A stretch of 64,000 bases of DNA from Colius striatus (taxonomy: Eukaryota; Chordata; Aves; Coliiformes; Coliidae): the NCBI RefSeq assembly GCF_028858725.1, contig NC_084766.1:23662501-23726500 (forward strand). The letters are read 5' to 3'. How positions within the stretch are numbered: the first letter of the stretch is position 1; each line of letters starts with the position of its first letter. A program made the translations under genes and the position numbers. Below, piece by piece: positions 52,401 to 58,901 of the stretch. Below the pieces are notes generated by a model, which ran no database searches, was not told the origin of the DNA, and was given only the letters and a program-made list of their open reading frames with translations.

Positions 52401-55400
52401 TCTGAATACCTAACTTAGGAGCTATTGCCTAGCATTCACTCTGGAAGTTTATTTTCTGACACACATGTTGTGTTAACCATCTTTTGAACACACAGAACAT
52501 TTTCTTTTCAGAGTTCTGCGGTTACTCCAGACAGAAACCTCCATCCCATCTTGTAACTCTTTGGTATTTCTAATAGATGCAATAGCATGAGTCAAGAAAG
52601 GAAGATGTTTGCCACTAAGATTTCAGGTGCTTAATATTGGCTGCATTGCAGGACTGTAAAATCAGCCTTGGCACAGTAGATTATGTGGGTCTGCCAACCT
52701 GATGGCTATGGGCTTCTGACACAGACATTTTCAGTTTATTGTCCCCCTAAGTTCTGCTCTGAACTAGACCTTTAAGACTCAAGGCAAGAAACACATTTAG
52801 TTCTCTTGCAATCCTATAGTATGTGCATATAATACTTGGTATAGTAACAAGACTTGCCTTTGTTTTTACAAACAGTTGGATATATAAAGCTTTCTTATCT
52901 TTAATCAAAGTTTTTATAGTTATTATTTAGGAAATTAGGAGAAATCATACTTTTAAATAAGTATGGTATTACAGCTTAATTCACTGAGTACCTATGAACA
53001 TCAATAGCTGAGTTTGTAACAAAGCCTACAAGTTTAGTTTGTGAATGTTTGGAATATATAAGTTTCACCTTGAGCCACAAAAGCTATTGCACTGTATCTT
53101 ATTATATCATAGTACATCATGTATAATCAGATCAGTCATTGTCAAACATTGAAAAATGAGGGAAAAAAGTACAGAAAAAAACTTGTGGAGAAAAAACTCA
53201 TTGTGGAGTTTCAGACACTGCATCATGTTATGGCTTAATCTTATTAAAACAGCTTTTCTACTTACTATCAAAAAATGGACGTAGATATTTGTTGTATCCT
53301 TTTATTATTTTTTGTATAGTTGGAGGTAGAATTTCACCTTTTCCTTCAGCTTCAGAAATTTGCATTGACCTAAAAGGAATGAAAAAAAAAAGGGGGATGT
53401 TTTAAAAGAACATCATCAATTATAGCACAGCTAACATTCCAGAAAAATGCTGCATGAGCTTCAAGGTTACTGATGATTACTGCTCATCAAATAACACGTC
53501 ATGAAACATTTAGTATGCTTGCATTTCACAGCAGTGGAGCAAGAAAAAATAATGTCCTGAAAAATAGATCAGATTTTATGATCTGTATTAGCTTCTTACT
53601 GGAAAAAAAATACTTCTTTTATACCTCAAAGTCTATCATTGCTTAACACCTCACCTGAGAAAATAATTCAGTCTTCTTTTATACCATTTCTGTAAATAGA
53701 GCGTTATTGTTATACTATAGGTATGTGGGATGGGTGTTGATTGTTTATTTCAGTATGTAGAATTAAGCTTCTTTTTACATAATGAAATACATTAAATTTA
53801 GCTCCTAGAGAGAGACAGAAACCAGCCTCAGAGATTAGTACATAAAAAACATTTTTTAAATCCTGCTTTTACAACACAGTTTTTAAACAGGTTACAGAAA
53901 TAATCCTGTTGAGCAAAATCAGTGAAGCATAATAAGAATGCAAACCACTCCTTTGTTCAGCAACAGCTACAAATATGACCCACAGAAGTCAAGTATAAAT
54001 AAGTAATTCTAAAACTCCTTTCTGCCCTGGGACCTCTGCAAAAGGTTCATTGGGAGGATGAGTGAAGAGACTATATACCTGAATTAAAATTCTTTACTCA
54101 GACCACATGAGGATTCGTTTTCCTATATTGCCCCATTCACTTTTTATGGCTCTTGATAGATAGCAGCTGTGAGAGGAACACCTGAGGCCATTAAAGGCTG
54201 TTTCACTATAAGTCACAGTCTCACAGCAAAAGATATTATAGTTTTGCTCTTAATTTCTGCCTAATCCCTAAGATGAGCACCCCAAGACTGAGAAGAGGGT
54301 GGATCCACCTATCACAGACTCTTGCTATGCCCTTCATAAATTAAAACACAAGTGGTACTCATTGCCATTGATTTGAGAAAAAAATGGGAGCATAACTAAT
54401 TATAAATGTGAGAAGCAAATAATTGATTGACTCAAAGACACCCGGCTGGATGCAGCAAAGGCGTTGTTTCTGCTGACAGAGAGCAGCCATCTACATATTC
54501 ACCATGAGAGAAGTTCTGTGTTCTTTATGCCATACACTGAAAGTGAGTTGTTGCTAAGACTGACTACCTTTAATGCTTTGCAGGTACAACAGCTATCATA
54601 GCAAAGCTCTGGGGAGAAGTCAGCAAGCATAATTTTATATCTATAGAGGTACCACTGTTTTGTGGTCTTCTCTAGTCCTGCTCAATTGTCCCTGCACTTC
54701 TTCCCCACAATTTTGCACAGAACTGTTCCTGAAACCTCTGGTTGCTCTTCCTAATGATATTTTTGAGTCTTCTTGAAGCATCCAGAATTTCTCTTTTGAT
54801 TTTAACTTTTCTGTGTCTCTGAGAGAGGCTGAACTGTTTTGTCAGGAAACATCCACTAGCATTAATTCAGTTTCTTAGATTGGTAAAACCTAAATGCAAA
54901 GATGATCTCACTGAATGAGAGAGAAAGCCACGGTCAAATCATATTGTGGTTTTAGATATAGGATCCACTGTCTTTAAGGGCTGCTCTTGCTATGTTTTTT
55001 TAAGTTTTACTAGACACTCTTACTCCATAAGTAGCTGGGGTTTTTTTATTAGCAGTCTTGTAACTCGTATAGCTTAGATATTTCAATGATACTATTTCTC
55101 TTTTCTTTTTGTCTCTGGTTTTTTATTTCTTTACTGCTACAGAGATATGTTATTATTTTACTTAATGTTAAGTGTGGTCTTGAGTAATGCTAGCAGTGCA
55201 ATGAAGAATGTTTCCCCTGTAAGTTATGTACCAAAGAAACAAGCACATTCATGTTGAGCTGAAACATGAATATAAATAAAAATGACATCTTTACGCTGCA
55301 CAGAAGTATTGGAATTAGAAATCTACTTGAACTTAATTATTTTCTTAAACATTGTACTTGCAATAGATGCTTTTGTAATTTACATATAATTTTAGCTAAG

Positions 55401-58400
55401 TGCTCAATGAGCTGTGTGAGTTCAAATTCACAGTTATACTTGATTGTTCTTGAATAACTTTCACATATTGTGAATAGAAAACTTGTCCCTTTTCTGCTGC
55501 AAGGGCATAATAGCGTTTTGCTGATCAGTATGCAACTGCAGAGTGGTCTGGTACATCACCCTTAACAGCTATTTTCTGAAATAGATCTTAAATATTTGGC
55601 ACTAGTGTATGGAAGCGCTTCTGTTAAATCACCTATAGTACCCTCTGAGGCAGTTCTTGATTTCTTTTATTAATACACGATGTGGAGCCTTGTAGCTTTG
55701 GTCTTTGATTTTCTTTGATTAGGCAGTAATTGAGGCTGTGAATTAATAGGACACTGTCCCTCGTGTGCTATTCTGTCATGCAGTTTTTGAGGAGCCCTAT
55801 TGTAATAAGCCAATATGAGAGGAACCTGATGCCTCTTAAATGTGAATATGTGGTGTTACCATCCTGGTAACTTTAGGGATACTCAGAAGCAGATTGTCAA
55901 TGCTGAAAGGCAATACATAGATGTTGTGTGTCTTAAGAGGGGGTTTTCTTATCAATACCCTGTTTCCTTAAAGTGCTCTTCAACTCATGGGTCCCATTTG
56001 TCAGAAAGAGTGAGCTCACAGCTGCACACATTCCTATATTCTGTCATATAGCCTTATTCAGGGATCACTATGGACAAAAGTAAAAGCTAAGACTCATTCC
56101 TCTTATGCATATACATCTTCTTATCAATGCATCTAAGCTTCTCTTTTACACAGTATTTGTGCTGTTGTATTTGAAATACACTGACATGCATCTGAGTCTG
56201 GAATTGCCTAGAATCACAGAATGGTAGGGTTGGAAGGAACCTTTAGAGATCATCTAGTCCAACCCCCTGCAGAAGCACGTCCACCTAGATAAGGTCACAC
56301 AGGAACACATCCAGGTGGGTCTTGAAGACCTCCAAGGAAGGAGAATCCACACCCTCCCTGGGCAACCTCTGTTAGTGCTCCACCACTCTCACTTTAAACA
56401 TCTCTTGCAGGAGAGAACAGATTTTTGTAGAAGAAAACTGAATATCTATTTATTTGACAGCCAGAAATATCTATCTGTTATGGGCTGTCAAGGTATAATA
56501 CATGCTTTAATCTCTTCAGATTCAATGAGCTATGCTTGCTTTTATAAAAGCTGAATTATATTTCCTTAGTTATTCGTATGAGTCAAAAACTTAATATTTT
56601 TACAGCCTGGGCTAGACTTTTGAAAGCTACAACTGCTTGTTATTTAAGATACTTTCAAGTTAGTGTCTTAACAGAACTGGGTAACTAGAGGGGTAAAAGA
56701 GAATATCTGCCCTAAACAGTAGTATACATCACCACTTAAAGAAAAGTACAGTCTAGACACATGTATGGGAATATTTTTCCTGGCTATTTTTTGTCAGAAG
56801 TTATGTGTCATGAGAGGCAGAAACACCTTAGAACTGAGAGAAAGGAGAAACAAAATGCCAAACACAATCTGAACAAGCTTTTGAAACACTCCCCTCAGGA
56901 AAAGCTAGGGGGGAAAAGCTATTTTTTCAGGCAAAGGGTTTAGAGATGCAAATAAAAGGTGCTACTTCTTCTTTCATAACTAATAGGCTCAAGGGAATAC
57001 CCTGGATACAAATTCCAGGATGTATGTCTATGATGTGATGGTGATGTAATTTTATGTCAAGAGTTGAAAGGGAAGTTACGTAACATCATTCAGGAAGGGA
57101 GAACTAGAAAGTGGCATCTGCTAGCCTGATGTGACACTGTTAGCATGCATGTTATGACAGATCATGTCCTCCATATACAACAGGAGAGATGAGGCTCTGG
57201 CTGTCTCAAAAAAAAACCCAAACACACACCCACACCATATCATTATGAAGCACCCGGGAAACTTTCTTCACACGTTAGAGCTTATAGAAGTAGGATATCT
57301 AAGGGGCCAGTGGGGGAAGCAATCCTGGCTCTTCTTTCAGTGCACCTCAGCCCTTGGATATTGCTTAGGAATACTCTGTTTCAGTGCTAAAGTTTTTGTT
57401 CTAAACAGCGCTTTCACCAAACCCTCCCAACTCACACATTGGAAAAAGGTATTTGTGTACCTAAGCATAATCTTAGCTGTGAGTTGACCAAGAGGAAGAG
57501 CTGCTTCTCAGCATGTGTTTGCATTTGGGCACAAGCTCACTGGATCAGCTCTACATTATGTTCTTGTCCAAGCTAAACAAGTGCTGTGCATCCATGTAAC
57601 TACCACTGATACCATACAGGAATCAACTGTCTGTGCTTCTGGATACTCCTAATCATGTGAAGCTGTAAGAATTCACAAGATCTACCTGGTAATAATGAAG
57701 GCAACTATACACCTCAGGCTGGACATCTCAGGGAATTTTGCCTCTGTGTTACTTGGATAATTTCAAAATTCTGTCTCTTAGCATTGTTTTATTACTGCAA
57801 AACCATTAATCCTCCAGCAATTACAGAGTGTGGTAAGTCACAGCTGATGAGGAAGGAAGGTGGAAATTAGAGTGTGTGCTCTGGACAAAGATCTCTTTAT
57901 AGCACTGGAGAAGGTGGGAGAGATGGATGCCTTAAGCTCCTTTTTTGGGACTATTCCACCCATCCTCATAAGCAACTGGAGACTTTATCTAAACATATGT
58001 TTGCACACCCACTTGAACTAAAGCTCACGCAGAAACTTATCCTGAGGAAGTTACTAGGAGACCAAATAGGTTAGGCAATTCTACACAGCATACTTCAGTT
58101 AATGGTGGCAGAGACAATATTTAACCTGTCCAAGCTAGCATTTTCTTAGTAGACTTACTTACAAAGAATGGGTTTTTTTCCATTTTAAAGGAATATATTT
58201 TAAATGCTCCATTTTTATCTTCAGGGTTTTTTTTTGTCACGGCAACTGCACTGTTAGCAGGGTTGCTCGTACACAGAAGGGATCAGTTTCACTTTCAGGC
58301 TTAACACAGCTTTCCTGAAGACTTCAATCTCAGCAGCAGCAAGATGATGTTTTAACCAGGTAATTCTGTTTAAGACATTCTCCTTTAGTGACAACTGCAC

Positions 58401-58868
58401 AACAATGACTTTACTAACCTCAACCTTGTAGTATATTTGGGTGGACTGTGTGCTTCTGTCCTTGGGCAAGGTACTATGCTTCAGGCAAGGACCATGTGCC
58501 ATTCTAAGTTTGCTAAGCATCTGATATGATATTCACACTCTCTACACCTTAATCCTTAATTTGAAGGATCATTTGCTTAAGTTAAAATCCTTTTATTCCC
58601 CTCATCAGTCTTCTCAATGAAAAATCTAACTCAACCAAGGCAGCTAGGATGATTCATGAAGGAGTTCAGTTTTGTGTTTCTGTTATTAATGCCCAGGTTA
58701 GTTAATCTTTGTAAAAGGAAATATTCAGCTGTTACCTGGTCAGAAACAGCTCTAATGAATGAGTTGATTACAAACAAACTGATATTATACCTTGAAGAAA
58801 TAACATTTTCTAGCAATAATTTCTTACCTACACAGCATCAATAGGAAAAGGGCTCTGAGACCGCACAT
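22145..58868 (-). CDS. GABRP: GABA-A receptor pi-like subunit, complete nine-exon coding region
   Basis: Cys-loop ligand-gated anion channel subunit of the plasma membrane. In mammals the pi subunit joins alpha and beta subunits in pentameric GABA-gated chloride channels, notably in reproductive epithelia (family knowledge). Coding exons in gene order: 58868-58828, 53369-53266, 46645-46578, 45156-44939, 44279-44197, 39547-39410, 29644-29492, 28752-28559, 22456-22145. They sum to 1311 nt, 436 residues plus stop, with AG/GT at every junction and consistent phases. Domains: signal peptide about 1-16, ligand-binding domain to about 231, M1 about 232-257, M2 about 264-284, M3 about 294-317, cytoplasmic loop to about 413, M4 about 416-436. 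Motifs WVPDT (107-111), Cys-loop C151-C165 and PARICIG (263-269) are present. By eye the core exons are about 75-80% identical to remembered human pi and clearly less like rho, beta or theta. A pi-like paralogue (zeta) is the main alternative. Confidence 0.9.
22457..28558 (-). other. GABRP intron 8 (6102 nt)
   Basis: Separates coding exons 8 and 9. Apart from the CR1 fragment at 27310-28000, I recognise only unique AT-rich sequence. The short ORFs within it show no family resemblance. Confidence 0.8.
27310..28000 (+). pseudogene. CR1 LINE ORF2 C-terminal fragment
   Basis: Sense CR1 with the end of the ORF2 reverse-transcriptase polyprotein. Nucleotide landmarks: AAACATGAGCCAGCAATGTG, GGCCAGGAAGGCCAATGGCA and ACATCTGGAGTACTGTGTCC. 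An open frame at 27416-27946 (176 codons) contains [53 protein letters not shown] and [20 protein letters not shown], all typical of the CR1 RT C-terminal region. The first part reads in a different frame ([20 protein letters not shown] at 27337-27642), so at least one frameshift is present. It ends at GGATGATCTCTAGAGGTT without the octamer tail, so its 3' end is lost as well as its 5' part. It lies in GABRP intron 8, antisense to the gene. It is a dead fragment. Confidence 0.92.
28559..28752 (-). CDS. GABRP: GABRP coding exon 8: M2 and M3
   Basis: 194 nt, acceptor gttccacag|GT and donor AAAG|gtatttta (weak after +4). It encodes residues 269-333. M2 continues [20 protein letters not shown], with the conserved 9' leucine at 274 and 6' threonine at 271. 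The preceding exon gives 2' Cys267, also seen in human pi. The M2-M3 linker [12 protein letters not shown] and the M3 helix through EYAVAHF (314-320) match human pi closely. The exon ends in phase 0 at the start of the cytoplasmic loop (LSSKELPK). Confidence 0.97.
28753..29491 (-). other. GABRP intron 7 (739 nt)
   Basis: Short intron dividing M2 after Ile268. No repeats or other features were recognised. Confidence 0.85.
29492..29644 (-). CDS. GABRP: GABRP coding exon 7: pre-M1, M1 and start of M2
   Basis: 153 nt, the family-typical size. The acceptor is tttccatag|G and the donor is ATAG|gtgagaag. It encodes residues 218-268, from [20 protein letters not shown] through the M1 helix ending WVSFWI (252-257), then the short intracellular linker and VPARICI at the cytoplasmic end of M2. 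The conserved M1 proline (Pro243) and the PAR triplet before the pore (263-265, Arg at 0') are present, as expected for an anion-selective channel. Human pi is nearly identical over [20 protein letters not shown]. Confidence 0.97.
30960..31208 (-). mobile_element. Possible ancient CR1 relic
   Basis: TTCATAGAATTCTTAAATTG at the left end and TAGACTAAATAGTTCTTTGG plus CAATTCTTTCTCCTTATGAT at the right end resemble the antisense 3' end and a more internal segment of old, turtle-like CR1 subfamilies. The middle is too decayed to align by eye, so this is tentative. Confidence 0.3.
31212..31408 (-). mobile_element. CR1 LINE 3' fragment
   Basis: Antisense CR1 3' end with near-consensus blocks AAGGTTGGAAGGGACTTTGA, GATCATCTAGTCCAACCCCC and CACAGGAACTCATCCAGGTG, then GGCAGCCTGTTCCAGTGCTC. 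5'-truncated after AAAAAATTCTTCCTCATCTA. Same orientation as GABRP. Confidence 0.92.
32763..32788. repeat. 26-bp perfect palindrome
   Basis: The 13-base arm GAAGCAATCTATA is followed at once by its exact reverse complement, with no spacer and no mismatch. A short (AT)n run follows at 32790-32800. It could extrude as a cruciform. No transposon ends or gene are recognised beside it. Confidence 0.95.
33604..33629. repeat. (AAAT)n(AGAT)n microsatellite
   Basis: Compound tetranucleotide repeat, about three AAAT units followed by about three AGAT units, seen directly. Confidence 0.85.
35471..36011 (-). mobile_element. LTR-like segment (candidate solo LTR)
   Basis: On the minus strand the order resembles a retroviral LTR: a long U3-like part, a TATA-rich element (CTATAAAGGGTATATAACAG), then within about 25 nt an AATAAA (in GTATAAATAAAAGAGACTTC), an R/U5-like stretch, and a terminus ending CTCCTACA. 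A TG start can be placed at 36011 (TGTCAGGCAG), giving about 541 bp. I found no matching target-site duplication, no clear primer-binding site and no internal viral genes. The family is not recognised, and the left boundary is a guess. Confidence 0.35.
36340..37095 (+). mobile_element. Ancient CR1-type LINE fragment (decayed)
   Basis: Collinear with the end of old sauropsid CR1 copies in the sense direction. AGATGCAATTCAACAAAAGC / AAGTACAAAGTCTTACACTC matches the GATGAAATTCAATAAAGACAAGTGCAAAGTAC type of block. Next comes AAGTAAATATCTTGCTCTAC (consensus ..GTCCTGCTCTAC), then CAATAGGAGAACAACAGCAA, CTAGGGAGGGTGAAGTAGAC, and near the 3' end AGATATAGATGACCTTGCCT. Many indels; no open frame. Much more diverged than the other CR1 copies here. 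Confidence 0.65.
39410..39547 (-). CDS. GABRP: GABRP coding exon 6: loops B to C
   Basis: 138 nt, the family-typical size. The acceptor is cactacag|G and the donor is ACAG|gtaaaaac. It encodes residues 172-217 plus the first base of Gly218. [20 protein letters not shown] and [17 protein letters not shown] align with human pi [31 protein letters not shown]. The RGNDSVRGL and LRLAQYT strings are the strongest subfamily markers in the window, because beta, rho and theta subunits differ there. An N-glycosylation sequon NDS sits at 187. Loop C follows (EAVYETG). Confidence 0.96.
39548..44196 (-). other. GABRP intron 5 (4649 nt)
   Basis: Contains one CR1 3' end (41161-41350) and a 14-bp palindrome TGGGAAATTTCCCA at 40984-40997. 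Otherwise unrecognised AT-rich sequence. Confidence 0.8.
41161..41350 (-). mobile_element. CR1 LINE 3' fragment
   Basis: Antisense CR1 3' end: AAGAATCACAGAATCTAAGG, GTTGGAAGGGACCTCAAAGA, CTCGTCCAGGTGGGTTTTGG and GGCAGCCTGTTCCAGTGCTT. Truncated shortly after. Same orientation as GABRP. Confidence 0.92.
44197..44279 (-). CDS. GABRP: GABRP coding exon 5: signature Cys-loop
   Basis: 83 nt, the standard size for this exon in the family. The acceptor is tttttcaag|G and the donor is AGCT|gtaagaca. It encodes [20 protein letters not shown] followed by Cys and LQLES. The two cysteines at 151 and 165 enclose 13 residues, which defines the Cys-loop that couples agonist binding to channel opening. The KYPMD core matches human pi (SKYPMDTQTC). 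The exon ends with one base of a Trp codon completed in exon 6, giving ESWGY as in human pi. Confidence 0.96.
44280..44938 (-). other. GABRP intron 4 (659 nt)
   Basis: Shortest coding intron, between the ligand-binding core exon and the Cys-loop exon. No repeats recognised. Confidence 0.85.
44939..45156 (-). CDS. GABRP: GABRP coding exon 4: ligand-binding domain core
   Basis: 218 nt, acceptor tctttcag|GAC and donor CG|gtatgt. It encodes residues 72-143 plus two bases of Arg144. It opens with [12 protein letters not shown] (loop D strand), contains the loop A motif LWVPDTF (106-112) and [15 protein letters not shown], and ends NGTVLYALR. Two N-glycosylation sequons are visible: NKS at 93 and NGT at 136. 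About three quarters of the positions match remembered human pi, including the RQRW and ESKKSF/DSKKSF segments. Cys89 (RLCFDGN) is an additional extracellular cysteine not present in human pi (RLVFEGN). Confidence 0.96.
45157..46577 (-). other. GABRP intron 3 (1421 nt)
   Basis: Phase 0 intron between exons 3 and 4. No recognisable repeats or genes. Confidence 0.85.
46578..46645 (-). CDS. GABRP: GABRP coding exon 3
   Basis: 68 nt, the size usual for this exon in GABA-A subunit genes (family knowledge). The acceptor is tttttccag|A. The donor is ATG|gtattg, a GT donor with a weak +5 position. It completes Asn49 and encodes residues 50-71, [20 protein letters not shown] followed by Asn-Met. This matches the conserved first beta-strand region (human pi: [22 protein letters not shown]). 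It ends in phase 0 directly before exon 4, which starts with DYTAT. Confidence 0.92.
47760..47834 (+). repeat. 21-bp minisatellite, about 3.6 copies
   Basis: Units at 47760-47780, 47781-47801 and 47802-47822 plus a 12-base partial unit. The consensus begins CTTCAGAAGAAATCTACTGA. Units 2 and 3 are identical; unit 1 differs at a few bases. Because 21 is a multiple of three, a frame stays open across the array, giving the repeated string FRRNLLI. It sits inside an intron and there is no evidence that it is translated. Confidence 0.93.
51113..51745 (-). mobile_element. CR1 LINE fragment with decayed ORF2 end
   Basis: Antisense CR1 extending further 5' than most copies here. Blocks: GGGATGGAGCAGCCACAGTC, GGCAACCTGTTCCAGTGCCT, AAGTATTGGAAGGCTGCTAT and CAGAGCCGAACACAGTGCTG. 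On the minus strand short peptides such as [16 protein letters not shown] and LLEQVQRRL mark the end of the CR1 reverse transcriptase, broken by frameshifts. The 3' end is itself diverged. Same orientation as GABRP. Confidence 0.92.
53266..53369 (-). CDS. GABRP: GABRP coding exon 2: mature N-terminus
   Basis: 104 nt, preceded by a strong pyrimidine tract and ttttag, followed by gtaagt. It encodes residues 14-48: [16 protein letters not shown], then [14 protein letters not shown], with the last codon (Asn49) split across the junction. The GYNKYLRP segment aligns with GYNKFLRPNFGG of human pi, which marks this as the start of the ligand-binding domain (N-terminal helix and first strand). Where almost all GABA-A subunits read LRPxFGG, this exon and the next give LRPFFDNG. 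There is no long ORF here; the exon was found by its splice sites and by phase agreement with its neighbours. Confidence 0.88.
53370..58827 (-). other. GABRP intron 1 of the coding region (5458 nt)
   Basis: Separates the signal-peptide exon from the mature N-terminus. Contains one CR1 3' end (56209-56410) and a short A/C-rich tract near 57208-57236. No other gene recognised. Confidence 0.75.
56209..56410 (-). mobile_element. CR1 LINE 3' fragment
   Basis: Antisense CR1 3' end: AGAATCACAGAATGGTAGGG, TTGGAAGGAACCTTTAGAGA, TCATCTAGTCCAACCCCCTG and CACATCCAGGTGGGTCTTGA, then CTCCCTGGGCAACCTCTGTT. Same orientation as GABRP. Confidence 0.92.
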
Positions 58869-58901
58869 TGTCAGGTGCTCCTTCAAAAGTTCTTGTAGCT
58901 C
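58828..58901 (-). CDS. GABRP: GABRP coding exon 1: 5' UTR end and signal peptide
   Basis: Coding part 58828-58868 (41 nt) encodes [13 protein letters not shown] plus two bases of codon 14. This is a short signal peptide: one Arg followed by a hydrophobic run. The donor reads AG|gtaagaaa. Exon 2 begins with G and completes an Arg codon, giving LCRSMQIS. Upstream of the ATG, a TAG lies in frame at the putative acceptor, so this ATG is the first usable start on the exon. A pyrimidine-rich tract ending in AG (58902-58903 on the plus strand) suggests the exon begins at 58901 with 33 nt of 5' UTR, spliced from an unseen leader exon further right. The coding part is well supported by phase. The 5' boundary is inferred. 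Confidence 0.75.

Larger units (their letters stand above)
46646..53265 (-). other. GABRP intron 2 (6620 nt)
   Basis: Contains a 21-bp minisatellite (47760-47834) and a 0.63-kb CR1 fragment (51113-51745). Nothing else recognised. Confidence 0.8.

Noticed and set aside
57164..57487. 107-codon plus-strand ORF in intron 1
   Set aside because: No recognisable domain or splice pattern; begins next to an A/C-rich tract.
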